DNA of 64,000 nt, taken from positions 3,038,001-3,102,000 of the forward strand of contig OZ248539.1 of the NCBI GenBank assembly GCA_965234685.1, read 5' to 3'. Positions 1 through 9,012 of the stretch are shown piece after piece. A program made the translations under genes and the position numbers. Source of the stretch: Fimbriimonas planktonicus. GTDB lineage: Bacteria > Armatimonadota > Fimbriimonadia > Fimbriimonadales > Fimbriimonadaceae. The notes below the pieces were generated by a model. The model was not told the DNA's origin and made no database searches. It saw only the letters and a list, made by a program, of their open reading frames with translations. The first letter of the stretch is position 1, and the number at the start of each line of letters is the position of its first letter.

Positions 1-1
1 G

Positions 2-1975
2 ACCCTATTGGCCGCGTTCGACTACAAGCGGTTGTGCGAGGCTGCGAAGGGACGGCTTAAGCTCCTGTTTGTTGCGCACCGGGGCGATATTCTGGAGCAG
101 TCGCTAGGAGCCTTTCGCGCGGTAATGCGCGATAAAGATTTTGGCGAACTGAACGTCGGGCAGGACAAGGCAGACAACTGGAAGTATGTATTTGCTTCGA
201 TTCAGTCTTTCAGCGAAAAGAGGCTTAGTGAGTTTTCGGCAGATCACTTTGACGTTATCATTGTCGACGAGTTTCACCACGCCGAGGCAAGGACTTACCA
301 GCGGTTACTTGATCATTTTCGACCCTCTCAGTTGCTCGGCTTAACCGCTACACCTGAGAGAACAGATGGCCGATCGGTGATTGACCGATTTGGTGTTCCA
401 ACTTTTGAATTGCGACTATGGCATGCACTGGAGCGAAACTTGCTGTGCCCATTTCACTACTATGGAATTGACGATAAGACAAACCTAAGTAGCGCAGGCT
501 TTATCAGCGGAAAGTATGTAGATTCTGATCTGGAGAAGGAGTTTATTGAACGAGGCGATGAACGAGTTCGGATCATCCTTCACGAGCTGCAGGAGAAAGC
601 CCCGGAACTTGATGGACTTCGTGCCGTGGCCTTTTGCGCCACGATTCGTCACGCTGATTACATGGCAAAGCAGTTTGTCTCGGCTGGTTACAATGCCGTA
701 GCGCTGCACTCCGGACGCTCGGCGGAAGACCGCGATCGGATCATGTCCCAATTTCGGAAGGGCGAAATCCAAATCGTATGCACGGTCGATCTCTTCAACG
801 AGGGTATTGACGTGCCCGAAATCAACACCGTACTCTTTTTGCGTCCGACCGAAAGCTCGACGGTGTTCATCCAGCAGCTCGGTCGAGGGCTGCGAAAGCA
901 CGCGGACAAGGGCGCGCTAACCGTGCTCGACTTCGTTGGTCAGCAGAATCGGAAGTTTCGGTGGGATTTGCGCTACCGGGCCATGACGGGCCAGACTCGG
1001 ATGGAGCTGCAGCGAGCAATCACCGATGAGTTTCCCCAGTTGCCCGCGGGATGCAACATCAGGCTAGACAAAGAGACTCAGAACCATATTCTCGACGGGA
1101 TAAAGAATGGAATCCCGACGAACAAACGGGCGATGATTGATGAAATTCGTCGTCTTGTTGCCGCGGGCAAAGAGATCACGGTGTCCAGTTTCATTCGCGA
1201 GTCAGGAGTCGAGCTCTCAGATCTTTACCGCGGGCACTCTTTGCACCACTTGCTGGTTAGCGCGGGCGTTGAAAACGCCGAGGACGAAGCCGTGAAACGG
1301 GTGAGTAGCTTTATTCATTTGAACGACACCCTAAGGATTGAAAACTACCGCGATGCCTTGCTCAAGTCGCAGGAGTCCGCTTGGTCGCGGATGGTCTCCT
1401 TCCCATTATCACGATCAATGGATGCTTCGAAAATTACGCCAAGGGTTCGGCGAGAGATGCTCGAACTCTTGGATTACCTTGCGACATACACATTGCATCG
1501 GACAGCTCTGGCGGCAGACCTTCCTTTTGTAGTCGGTATGGAGTATTCCCGCGACGAGATCGTGGCACCATTCCGTGACAATCCTGAATCGATGCGTCAA
1601 GGAACCTTTTACGTGCGTGAGGCTGGGCTAGATATCCATCTCGTCACGCTCAAGAAGACCGCTAGAAACTTTTCTCACACCACGATGTACCAGGACAGAT
1701 TCATCGGTCCAAACAAGCTTCACTGGGAAAGTCAATCGACGACATCTCTCCAATCCGCTACGGGTCAGCGACTTATAAACGGTACTGGGAGGCATCTGTT
1801 CTTCGTTCGCAGTGAGACCTTGTCAATTGGGGGCGTGGGACCGGTGCCTTTCACCTGCGTTGGATTTGCCAAACCAATTTCCCACCAGGGTGAGCGCCCG
1901 ATAAAGCTCGTATGGGAGCTTGAAACCCCGGTAGCCGACCACACTTGGGTTCGCTTTAAGGCTGCATCCGGGTAG
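2..1975 (+). CDS. SF2 DNA/RNA helicase with C-terminal DUF3427 region (5' truncated)
   Basis: ATP-dependent nucleic-acid helicase or translocase, cut by the left window edge. The open frame runs in from base 2. Counting from the TTG at 8, motif II DEFHH is at residues 87-91, motif III TATPER at 113-118, motif V (DLFNEGIDVP) at 261-270 and motif VI QQLGRGLRK at 289-297. The first codons read Thr-Leu-Leu-Ala-Ala-Phe, so the Walker A lysine should lie just outside the window. The last 150 or so residues resemble DUF3427, the C-terminal domain of long helicases that often carry an N-terminal phospholipase-D-like nuclease; that N-terminus cannot be seen here. Such proteins occur in restriction or defence contexts, but the neighbour seen here (an MFS carrier) does not add to that. 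Helicase assignment is firm; defence role is inference. Confidence 0.88.
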   Translation, partial: TLLAAFDYKRLCEAAKGRLKLLFVAHRGDILEQSLGAFRAVMRDKDFGELNVGQDKADNWKYVFASIQSFSEKRLSEFSADHFDVIIVDEFHHAEARTYQRLLDHFRPSQLLGLTATPERTDGRSVIDRFGVPTFELRLWHALERNLLCPFHYYGIDDKTNLSSAGFISGKYVDSDLEKEFIERGDERVRIILHELQEKAPELDGLRAVAFCATIRHADYMAKQFVSAGYNAVALHSGRSAEDRDRIMSQFRKGEIQIVCTVDLFNEGIDVPEINTVLFLRPTESSTVFIQQLGRGLRKHADKGALTVLDFVGQQNRKFRWDLRYRAMTGQTRMELQRAITDEFPQLPAGCNIRLDKETQNHILDGIKNGIPTNKRAMIDEIRRLVAAGKEITVSSFIRESGVELSDLYRGHSLHHLLVSAGVENAEDEAVKRVSSFIHLNDTLRIENYRDALLKSQESAWSRMVSFPLSRSMDASKITPRVRREMLELLDYLATYTLHRTALAADLPFVVGMEYSRDEIVAPFRDNPESMRQGTFYVREAGLDIHLVTLKKTARNFSHTTMYQDRFIGPNKLHWESQSTTSLQSATGQRLINGTGRHLFFVRSETLSIGGVGPVPFTCVGFAKPISHQGERPIKLVWELETPVADHTWVRFKAASG

Positions 1976-1991
1976 CTTGCGCTCTGGTCTT

Positions 1992-3128
1992 ATGATTTCT
2001 CCTGCCGTTGCTACTCGACTTGTGTTTCTGATGGTCGGGTTTTCGGTGGCTTCTTGGGCGCCTTTAGTGCCGGTGGTGAAGTCGCGCGGGGCGGGGATGG
2101 GGGAGGCGGAGTTGGGGCTGATTCTGCTGTGTCTTGGGCTGGGGTCCCTGATTGCGATGCCGCTATCTGGCGGATGGGCGGCGCGATTTGGTTGTCGGCG
2201 GGTGATCTCGGTTGCGGCCACGGTGGTTTGTCTGGTCATGCCGGCACTCGGAACTTTCACATCGCCGATTGGCATCGGAGCGGCGCTGCTGTTTTTTGGA
2301 GCTGGGATCGGGACGCTTGATGTGGTGATGAACATTCAGGCGAGCCTTGTTGAGCAAGAAGAAGGTCGGCCGATGATGTCCGGGTTCCATGGCCTGTACA
2401 GCGTCGGAGGAATCTTCGGGGCGGGCTTGGCATCGTTGCTCCTTGGCTTCAAGCTCGCTCCATTTGGCCTGATGTTCGGAATGGCTTGCGTAAGTGCGCT
2501 GATCATCGCGCTGGCGAGACCGGGGCTGCTGACGCAGGGCGGAAGTTCGGAGGCGCCGGTGTTTGCGTTTCCGAAAGGGACCGTGCTCCTCATCGGCTTT
2601 ATGTGCTTCGTGATGTTCCTTTCCGAAGGTTCAACGCTCGATTGGAGCGGCGTGTTGTTAAGCGAGCGGCATCGCCTGAACGAAAGTCAGGCCGGTTACG
2701 GCTATGCCGCCTTTGCAGCCACCATGAGCATTGGCCGGCTCACCGGGGACCGGATCGTGGCGATGCTGGGGAGCCGAACCATCCTCATTGGCGGAGGGCT
2801 GCTGGCGGCGATCGGATTCATGATTGCGGCGACGGCGCCGAACGGTTGGGTCGCAATTGTCGGGTTTGGTATGGTCGGACTAGGCGCGTCAAACGTGGTT
2901 CCGGTGCTCTTTACCGCCGCCGGAAAACAGAAGCAAATGCCACCGAACCTTGCCATTGCTGCCATCACTACGCTTGGGTATGCGGGCATCTTAGTTGGAC
3001 CGGCGCTGATCGGATTCTTGGCCAAAGGCATTGGTCTGGCTCCGACGCTCGGCGTTGTGGCGCTCTTAATTGCGCTGGTGCCCCTCTTTTCTGGTCGAAT
3101 TCTTAACGCTGCACCTGAAGCGAGCTAG
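1992..3128 (+). CDS. MFS transporter, YbjJ-like
   Basis: Polytopic inner-membrane carrier of 378 residues, about the usual length for a 12-helix major facilitator. The N-terminal half shows hydrophobic segments and the loop WAARFGCRRV between TM2 and TM3, the position of the MFS signature. A central hydrophilic stretch around residues 180-190 divides the two six-helix halves. I start at the ATG at 1992 (MISPAVATRL); an in-frame TTG at 1977 lies only one base after the helicase stop. The sequence resembles the YbjJ/fucose-permease branch, but the substrate cannot be read from sequence. It is followed by a galactan operon, so sugar export or import is possible but unproven. Confidence 0.82.
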   Translation: MISPAVATRLVFLMVGFSVASWAPLVPVVKSRGAGMGEAELGLILLCLGLGSLIAMPLSGGWAARFGCRRVISVAATVVCLVMPALGTFTSPIGIGAALLFFGAGIGTLDVVMNIQASLVEQEEGRPMMSGFHGLYSVGGIFGAGLASLLLGFKLAPFGLMFGMACVSALIIALARPGLLTQGGSSEAPVFAFPKGTVLLIGFMCFVMFLSEGSTLDWSGVLLSERHRLNESQAGYGYAAFAATMSIGRLTGDRIVAMLGSRTILIGGGLLAAIGFMIAATAPNGWVAIVGFGMVGLGASNVVPVLFTAAGKQKQMPPNLAIAAITTLGYAGILVGPALIGFLAKGIGLAPTLGVVALLIALVPLFSGRILNAAPEAS

Positions 3129-3185
3129 ACGAATCGGCGACTGGGGCCGCATACTAGGCAAGCATTCTCTCGCGATAGAACCCAT

Positions 3186-4256
3186 ATGACAACCTTCATT
3201 GTTGCAGGTGCCATGATGTCGGCGAATCTTCCGCCGACGCAGTTGCCGTTCCTTAGTGGCGGCGACGTTTCCGAGATTGCCGAGGTCGAGGCAGGCGGCG
3301 GCAAGTATTTTTATCAGGGAAACGCAGAAGACCCGTTCGTGATCATGAAGAAGGCGGGTTGGAACTTTGTCCGGTTTCGAATCTGGAACAAACCGACCGC
3401 GGGCTGGTGCGACAAAGACCAGACCCTCAAGCTCGCCAAAAGAGCCCACGCTCAGGGACTCAAAATCAGCTTGGACTTTCACTACTCCGACTGGTGGGCT
3501 GATCCGGGCAAGCAGACGAAGCCAGCAGACTGGAAGGATTTCAGTTTCGAGCAGCTGGAGAAGGCGGTTTACGACTACACGAAAGACGTGATGTCGGCGA
3601 TGAACCAGCAAGGAACCCCTCCCTACATGGTTCAGGTTGGAAATGAGATCGTGGGAGGAATGCTCTGGCCCGATGGTAAGGCCGACTCCAACAAGCCCGA
3701 GCAGTGGAAGCGGTTGGCGAAGTTGCTTAACTCTGGTATTCGGGCAGTTAAGGACACGGAAGGGGAAAACAAGGTCATCACCATGCTGCACCTGGATCGA
3801 GGTGGAGACAACAAGACGGCCGTGTGGTGGCTTGATCACATCACGGCCGAGAAGGTTCCGTTTGACACCATTGGTCTCTCGTTTTATCCCTGGTGGCACG
3901 GCGCCCTAGCTGCGTTCGAAAGCAATCTAAACGACCTTTCGAGACGATACAAGAAGGACATCTATGTGGTCGAAGTTGCGTACCCGTGGGGGACAGACAA
4001 GAAGCCAGGACCGCACGTGTATAACGGTGACAAAACCGAATCGGGCTATCCACAAACTCCAGAGGGGCAAGCCAATTTCCTCGCGAAAGTAAAGGAGATC
4101 ATCAAAAAGATGCCAGAAGGTCGCGGCAAGGGCCTTTTGTATTGGGCACCAACTTGGATTCCGACGCCAAAGGAGCATTCTCCTTACGCAAACTTGGCAA
4201 CGTTTGACGAACAGGGGCACGCCTTGCCTTCGGTCGATGTGCTGGGAGAAAAGTAA
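3186..4256 (+). CDS. GH53 arabinogalactan endo-beta-1,4-galactanase
   Basis: Hydrolyses internal beta-1,4-galactosidic bonds of galactan (the pectin side chain) to oligosaccharides. GH53 features are clear: FVRFRIWNKP near residue 65, SLDFHYSDWW at 95-104, the acid/base Glu154 in QVGNEI and the nucleophile Glu263 in VVEVAYPW. At 356 residues it matches a single-domain GH53 enzyme. The N-terminus has only a short hydrophobic stretch before the domain starts at about residue 22, so a signal peptide is uncertain. It is followed after 6 bases by a sugar-binding protein and two permeases, the same logic as the Bacillus gan locus: the enzyme makes galacto-oligosaccharides and the ABC transporter imports them. 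The GH42 enzyme at 52287-54275 could finish the job in the cell. Confidence 0.9.
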   Translation: MTTFIVAGAMMSANLPPTQLPFLSGGDVSEIAEVEAGGGKYFYQGNAEDPFVIMKKAGWNFVRFRIWNKPTAGWCDKDQTLKLAKRAHAQGLKISLDFHYSDWWADPGKQTKPADWKDFSFEQLEKAVYDYTKDVMSAMNQQGTPPYMVQVGNEIVGGMLWPDGKADSNKPEQWKRLAKLLNSGIRAVKDTEGENKVITMLHLDRGGDNKTAVWWLDHITAEKVPFDTIGLSFYPWWHGALAAFESNLNDLSRRYKKDIYVVEVAYPWGTDKKPGPHVYNGDKTESGYPQTPEGQANFLAKVKEIIKKMPEGRGKGLLYWAPTWIPTPKEHSPYANLATFDEQGHALPSVDVLGEK

Positions 4257-4262
4257 ACGGCG

Positions 4263-5582
4263 ATGAATTGGACTTCCGTTGGAATCTTTGGCTTAGCCGC
4301 CACATTGGTCGTTGGTGCCGTTGTTACGGGCGAGCGCGTAATTTCACGCCAAGACCGTACCGACCGGGTTACCGTTATCTACTGGGAGAAGTGGACGGGT
4401 TCGGAAGGTGAGGAAATGCGAAAGGTGGTGAACGCCTTCAACGAGAGTCAAGACCGGATTTTTGTGAAGTACCTCAGCATCTCCGGGATCGATAGCAAAA
4501 CCCGCCTTGCGATTGCAGGTGGGAACCCGCCGGACGTCGCCGGAATCTGGGGAGATCAGGTGGTTCAGTTTGCGGATGCGAACGCGCTCACCGATCTGAC
4601 CGAACTGGCAAACGAGAAGGGCCTCGACGAGAACTATTACATCCCGGCGTACTGGGACGGCTACGTTTATAAAGACAAGGTTTGGGCTCTGCCCAGCACG
4701 CCAGCCGCAATTGCATTGCACGCCCGCCCCGACCTCCTTCCGCCCGAAGTTGCAACGCCGGAAACGTTCCCGAAGACCTTCGAAGCGTTGGATGCCTTGG
4801 TAGAAAAGATTTCGGTCCAGGGCCCAAATGGCAGTTTGAAACTGGCCGGCTTCCTACCGAGTAATCCCGGCTGGTGGAACTGGGCATGGGGTTACTACTT
4901 TGGCGGACAGCTGATTACGGGCGACAAGGTGACGATCGATACTCCCGAGAACCTGCGAGCTTTCCAGTGGATTGCCAAATACACGAAGAAATTTGGTTCG
5001 AAGGAAGTCCAAAGCTTCCAAGGTGGCTTCGGCAACTTTGCCTCGCCTCAAGACCCGTTCATGAGCGGAAAGGTCGCTGCGGAGCAGAACGGAGTGTGGA
5101 AGGCCAACTACATCAACGTCTATAAGCCTGGTCTGGAATGGTTTGCGGTCCCGATGCCCTACCCAGCCGATCGCCCCGACCTTAAGGGGCGCTCAAACCT
5201 TTCTCAGGATGTGCTTTGCATTCCTAGGGGAGCCAAGCACGTGAAAGAGGCGTTTGAGTTCCTTAGCTTTGTGCAAAAGCAGGATGTGATGGAGGGGCTG
5301 TGCTCGGCCCACGGAAAGAATTCCCCGCTTGCTAAGGTGAGCGAGAAGTTCTTCGACACCCATCCAAACAAGTACATTCGGCTCTTCGATCAACTTGCAA
5401 GGTCACCTGGTGCCTTCAACATTCCGAAGGTTGGCGTTTTCCCGCAGATCAGCAACGAAATGAACGTGGCATTCCAAGAAGTGAACTCCGAGCAAAAGAC
5501 CCCAGAGCGAGCGCTTGCCGACGCGCAACAGCGGGCAGAAATCATTTGGTCGACCTATCGTAAGCAGGTGCTTGCCCAGTGA
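4263..5582 (+). CDS. ABC transporter sugar-binding protein (family 1)
   Basis: Extracytoplasmic solute-binding protein of 439 residues in the maltose/oligosaccharide class. An N-terminal hydrophobic segment (residues 4-21) without a lipobox Cys suggests a signal peptide or membrane anchor. The mature part starts with VTVIYWEKW, followed by the family-1 pattern of a residue set around GNPPDVAGIWGDQ (about 82-94). The gene lies 6 bases after the GH53 galactanase, and its stop overlaps the GTG start of the first permease by 4 bases, so these are one operon. Ligand inferred from context: beta-1,4-galacto-oligosaccharides. Confidence 0.88.
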   Translation: MNWTSVGIFGLAATLVVGAVVTGERVISRQDRTDRVTVIYWEKWTGSEGEEMRKVVNAFNESQDRIFVKYLSISGIDSKTRLAIAGGNPPDVAGIWGDQVVQFADANALTDLTELANEKGLDENYYIPAYWDGYVYKDKVWALPSTPAAIALHARPDLLPPEVATPETFPKTFEALDALVEKISVQGPNGSLKLAGFLPSNPGWWNWAWGYYFGGQLITGDKVTIDTPENLRAFQWIAKYTKKFGSKEVQSFQGGFGNFASPQDPFMSGKVAAEQNGVWKANYINVYKPGLEWFAVPMPYPADRPDLKGRSNLSQDVLCIPRGAKHVKEAFEFLSFVQKQDVMEGLCSAHGKNSPLAKVSEKFFDTHPNKYIRLFDQLARSPGAFNIPKVGVFPQISNEMNVAFQEVNSEQKTPERALADAQQRAEIIWSTYRKQVLAQ

Positions 5583-6451
5583 AGAAGGACTTACGCATTG
5601 GGTTGCTCTTTGCCTTGCCGTGGATTCTGGGCTTTATCATTTTTCTGGCCTATCCCGTCTTGGCGTCGCTCTACTATTCGTTCACAAACTTCTCGATTCT
5701 GCGGGAGCCTTCTTACGTGGGGGTCGACAACTATGCCGAGCTGGCCTCGGACACGGTGTTTCACAAGGCGCTGATCAACACTCTGATCTATGCCGTTGGT
5801 GCGGTTCCGCTGAGCACCGTGGTCGCGATTGGGTTGGCCATGCTGCTGAATACAAAGGTGAAGGGCATGTCCTATTACCGGACCATCTTCTTTCTGCCTT
5901 CGTTGGTGCCGATGGTCGCGCTCGGCACGCTGTTCTTGTGGATATTTAACGGGGACTATGGGCTGCTCAATGAAGGGATTCGGGCCGCGAATCTAGAACC
6001 GCCAAACTGGCTCGGCGACCCGGCATGGTCAAAGTCGACGCTCATGCTGATTTCCATGTGGGGCTGTGGCCAGGCGATGGTCATTTACCTTGCCGGACTC
6101 CAGAACGTGCCGGTCTCTTTGTATGAGGCGGCAGATTTGGATGGCGCAAAGCTGGGCAAGAAGATCTGGAACGTCACGCTGCCGATGCTCTCGCCCGTAA
6201 TTTTGTTCAACGTTGTCATGGGGATCATCGGCGCGTTACAGGTGTTCGCGGTGCCTTACGTGATGTTCCCAGGTGGTGCCCCGGCTCGATCCACCTACTT
6301 CATTGCAAGCTACTTGTTCGACAACGCCTTCCAATATCAGCGAATGGGATACGCAAGCGCGGTTGGTTGGGTGATGTTCATCATCACGTTGGTTCTAACG
6401 CTGCTTGCCCTCAAGATATCAGATCGGCATGTCCACTACGAAACGGAGTAA
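5579..6451 (+). CDS. ABC sugar transporter permease, MalF type
   Basis: Inner-membrane permease subunit, 290 residues with about six hydrophobic segments. The ATPase-docking EAA loop reads EAADLDGAKLGKKIW and is followed by LPMLSP, as expected for MalF/UgpA-like subunits. The GTG start overlaps the binding-protein stop (GTGA), a translational coupling. It pairs with the next gene to form the membrane channel. No ATP-binding subunit gene is found in this operon, so a shared MsmK/MalK-like ATPase elsewhere in the genome probably energises it (inference from other such importers). Confidence 0.9.
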   Translation: MKKDLRIGLLFALPWILGFIIFLAYPVLASLYYSFTNFSILREPSYVGVDNYAELASDTVFHKALINTLIYAVGAVPLSTVVAIGLAMLLNTKVKGMSYYRTIFFLPSLVPMVALGTLFLWIFNGDYGLLNEGIRAANLEPPNWLGDPAWSKSTLMLISMWGCGQAMVIYLAGLQNVPVSLYEAADLDGAKLGKKIWNVTLPMLSPVILFNVVMGIIGALQVFAVPYVMFPGGAPARSTYFIASYLFDNAFQYQRMGYASAVGWVMFIITLVLTLLALKISDRHVHYETE

Positions 6452-6454
6452 GTC

Positions 6455-7306
6455 ATGGGAAAACGTAAGCAGATTCAAACCGCCCTCACCCACGTGGCCC
6501 TCATTTTGCTATCGGTGGTCTTCGCTCTTCCCTTACTCTGGATGCTCTCGACGTCGTTGAAACCGATAAGCGAGACTCTGACAACTCCGCCCAAGTGGAT
6601 TCCGACTCAGGTGATGTGGAGCAACTACCCAGATGCGATCAACTATAACAGTAAGCAACTAGGCTACATCCCGTTCCTCGTCTATATGCGGAATACCGTC
6701 GTGGTGACGATCTTGTGCATTGTTGGATCGGTGACGTCGAACGCGCTCGTTGCGTATTCCTTCTCTCGTTTGCGCTGGGCCGGTCGGGATGCGTTCTTCG
6801 GCCTCACCGTGGCGACCATGATGATTCCGTTCCCGGTGCTCATGGTTCCGACCTTTACGTTGTTCCGCTACCTCGGTTGGGTGGGATCGTTCAAGCCGTT
6901 GTGGGTACCGGCATTCTTTGCGAGTGCGTTCTCGATCTTCCTGTTGCGACAGTTCTTCCGCACGATTCCGATGGAGCTGAGCGAAGCGGCGAAGCTGGAC
7001 GGATGCAGCGAGTTCCGAATCTTCACCGACGTCATCGTCCCGCTCGCGAAGCCTGCGCTCATGGTCGTGGCGTTGTTCACGTTCATGGGTTCTTGGAACG
7101 ACTTCCTCGGGCCGTTGATTTACTTGGTTGACCAAAACACCTTCACCCTGGCGCTTGGTCTCTCCGCGTATCAGACCCAGCACGGCGGCACCCCCTGGAA
7201 CCTCCTCATGGCCGCGACCTTGCTCGTGATTCTGCCGATCCTTATCGTGTTCTTCTTCGCGCAGAAGCTGTTCATTCAAGGCATCGCGACCAGCGGATTC
7301 AAGTGA
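6455..7306 (+). CDS. ABC sugar transporter permease, MalG type
   Basis: Second channel subunit, 283 residues, six predicted membrane segments. The EAA loop EAAKLDGCSEFRIF followed by VPLAKPAL identifies the MalG/carbohydrate-permease class (CUT1). It starts 3 bases after the first permease and ends the galactan operon; about 50 bases separate it from the next cluster. The ligand is inferred from the GH53 gene at the head of the operon. Confidence 0.9.
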   Translation: MGKRKQIQTALTHVALILLSVVFALPLLWMLSTSLKPISETLTTPPKWIPTQVMWSNYPDAINYNSKQLGYIPFLVYMRNTVVVTILCIVGSVTSNALVAYSFSRLRWAGRDAFFGLTVATMMIPFPVLMVPTFTLFRYLGWVGSFKPLWVPAFFASAFSIFLLRQFFRTIPMELSEAAKLDGCSEFRIFTDVIVPLAKPALMVVALFTFMGSWNDFLGPLIYLVDQNTFTLALGLSAYQTQHGGTPWNLLMAATLLVILPILIVFFFAQKLFIQGIATSGFK

Positions 7307-7357
7307 GCGGGATGAAATCAATCGAACTGTACACGCGCGAATGGAGTTAAATTAGAT

Positions 7358-7789
7358 ATGCGCACTCGGAACGCATGGCTCGCGTTAGTCATGCTGTTCA
7401 GCCTCATCTTCCCAAGTCTTCCGGTGTCGGCCGTTGTGCCGATGACCGCTAAGAAGGCTTGTGCGATGAAGTGCTGCCGCCCCGCAGAGCCCGACGCGGC
7501 AATGATGCCGAAGTGTCACCGTGTTGCCCCGGAACCCGTCGTTTCCGATTCTTGCAAGTGTTCGTTAGGCTCGGACGAGCCAGATCAGGAACTTGATCTC
7601 ACCCTCATTGTCCGAACCGCCAGCAATGACCTGAGTTTTCTGCTGGCTGCCAGCGTCGAATTGCCGGCGCCCCTAGAGCAGGCGATCGAGAGAACAGAAA
7701 GTCCGCTTGCGAAGCCTTCTTTCGCCTTGGATCAGGCGGGCCATGCAGGCTGCTGGCTGGGCCGTGCTCCGCCAATCGTCTTGGGATAA
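7358..7789 (+). CDS. Exported Cys-rich protein, unknown
   Basis: I do not recognise a family. The 143-residue product begins with a signal peptide (residues 1-25, hydrophobic core LALVMLFSLIF, cleavage near VSA). Directly after it come clustered cysteines: Cys35, Cys39, Cys40, Cys53, Cys66 and Cys68, with His54 and several Met, a composition typical of small metal-binding exported proteins. The C-terminal half is unremarkable, with another hydrophobic stretch near 90-100. It heads a run of five same-strand genes, the rest of which also encode Met/Cys/His-rich exported proteins, so a role in metal (perhaps copper) sensing or storage is plausible but unproven. Confidence 0.6.
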   Translation: MRTRNAWLALVMLFSLIFPSLPVSAVVPMTAKKACAMKCCRPAEPDAAMMPKCHRVAPEPVVSDSCKCSLGSDEPDQELDLTLIVRTASNDLSFLLAASVELPAPLEQAIERTESPLAKPSFALDQAGHAGCWLGRAPPIVLG

Positions 7790-7854
7790 ATGCGCCTGCG
7801 CTTCGGTGACAGGCGAATTCGTAGCTTGCCGCCGACCCAATTCGATTCCACCCA

Positions 7855-9012
7855 ATGCCAATTTTCGCGTTCATACCCTTGCTGCCGCTGCAGCACCATC
7901 AGACAACCAAGTCGCTTGCAATCTCGCAAGTGCGCATTGACGACTACCAAGTAAAGCTCCGCCTACCGGAAGGTGGTGTTTACGCGGGTGAGCCGCTCGA
8001 CCTCGAATTTCGGGTCACCGACACTCGCCAGAAAGACCCGATCGAGAACGGGTTCAAGGGCGTCGGTGGAATCTCAGCGACGGCCCGCGTAACGATGCCT
8101 AGCATGCAGGGAATGCCAGAAATGCGGCCAAAGGTTCACCGCGAAGGCGTTCCGGGAGACTACGGCCTCGAACTATTTTTCCCTCATGGTGGCGTCTATC
8201 AGATCGACTTATCGCTGAAAATACCGGGCTCAGAATCGCCGAAATCTGCGACGTTTACCGTTGAGGTGAAAGACGAGCGCCCGGCGGGAAGCAAAGTTGT
8301 TCCACCGTTCAAGCTCCGTGTTCTGCCGCCAAAGTCACCGCGTGTGATGGGTAATACGACCGAGCTCCAGATGCAGGTCATCAACACGAAGACCGGCCAA
8401 GTCGAGAAATCCTTTGACGAAGCTCACACCCAGAAATTCCACTTGCTTATCGCAAGTCGAGACTTGAACTGGTTCCGGCATGAGCACCCGGTCATGGCTC
8501 CAGACGGAACCTGGAAATACTCGATGACCTTCCCGGCCGGAACCGACTACCTCGTATTCGGCGATGTTGCTCCCCAAGGTCAAGGTTCGCGCATTCTGGC
8601 TTCGAGCATCTCGGTTAAAGGGACAAAGCCGACCTGGAATACGCGCATTTCGCTGAGCTCGCGAAGCGTGGATCAGGGCCTCAAGGGAATTCTGAGCCCA
8701 ACCGCGGGAATCGTTACTGCCCGGTCGGCGACTCTCCAGGTGAAGCTGTTCGACGGGAAAACCGGAATGCCGGCCGGTGACACAAAGCCATGGCTCGGTG
8801 CGGCCGGGCATATGATGATCTTCCACACCGATGGCAAGACTGTCGTGCATAGTCATCCGCAAGAGGATGCCGCGAGCGAAGCGCTGGTTCGGAAAGGAAT
8901 CGTGCGATTTTCTGCCCGTTTCCCCAAGCCCGGGACCTACAAGGTTTATAGTCAATTCAGTTGGCGCGGCTCGATTCGAACGTTGAACTTTGCGTTGAAG
9001 GTGCAAGAATGA
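7855..9012 (+). CDS. Exported protein with YtkA/FixH-like Ig domains, possible metal-binding
   Basis: A 385-residue, apparently all-beta exported protein. Residues 28-130 resemble a YtkA/FixH-like Ig-type domain with LPEGGVYAGEPLDLEF. A Met-rich loop, MPSMQGMPEMRP, lies at 81-92. Further on it has two His-rich segments of the pattern HLLIASRDLNWFRHEHP and GHMMIFHTDGKTVVHSHP, which would suit metal coordination. The N-terminal hydrophobic stretch is short and the start is not certain. The next gene's ATG overlaps its stop (ATGA), so the two are coupled. Copper is my best guess for the ligand from the Met/His pattern; no enzyme activity is suggested. Confidence 0.65.
   Translation: MPIFAFIPLLPLQHHQTTKSLAISQVRIDDYQVKLRLPEGGVYAGEPLDLEFRVTDTRQKDPIENGFKGVGGISATARVTMPSMQGMPEMRPKVHREGVPGDYGLELFFPHGGVYQIDLSLKIPGSESPKSATFTVEVKDERPAGSKVVPPFKLRVLPPKSPRVMGNTTELQMQVINTKTGQVEKSFDEAHTQKFHLLIASRDLNWFRHEHPVMAPDGTWKYSMTFPAGTDYLVFGDVAPQGQGSRILASSISVKGTKPTWNTRISLSSRSVDQGLKGILSPTAGIVTARSATLQVKLFDGKTGMPAGDTKPWLGAAGHMMIFHTDGKTVVHSHPQEDAASEALVRKGIVRFSARFPKPGTYKVYSQFSWRGSIRTLNFALKVQE

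Noticed and set aside
2486..3106. 206-codon open frame within the MFS gene, another plus-strand frame
   Set aside because: Arg/His-rich translation without domains, inside a clear MFS gene.
3066..3899. 277-codon open frame on the minus strand
   Set aside because: It lies antisense to the well-supported GH53 gene and has no recognised domain; a shadow of GC-rich coding.
6659..7321. 220-codon open frame on the minus strand over a permease
   Set aside because: Extremely charged, repetitive translation (Arg/Glu/His) typical of antisense to membrane-protein genes.
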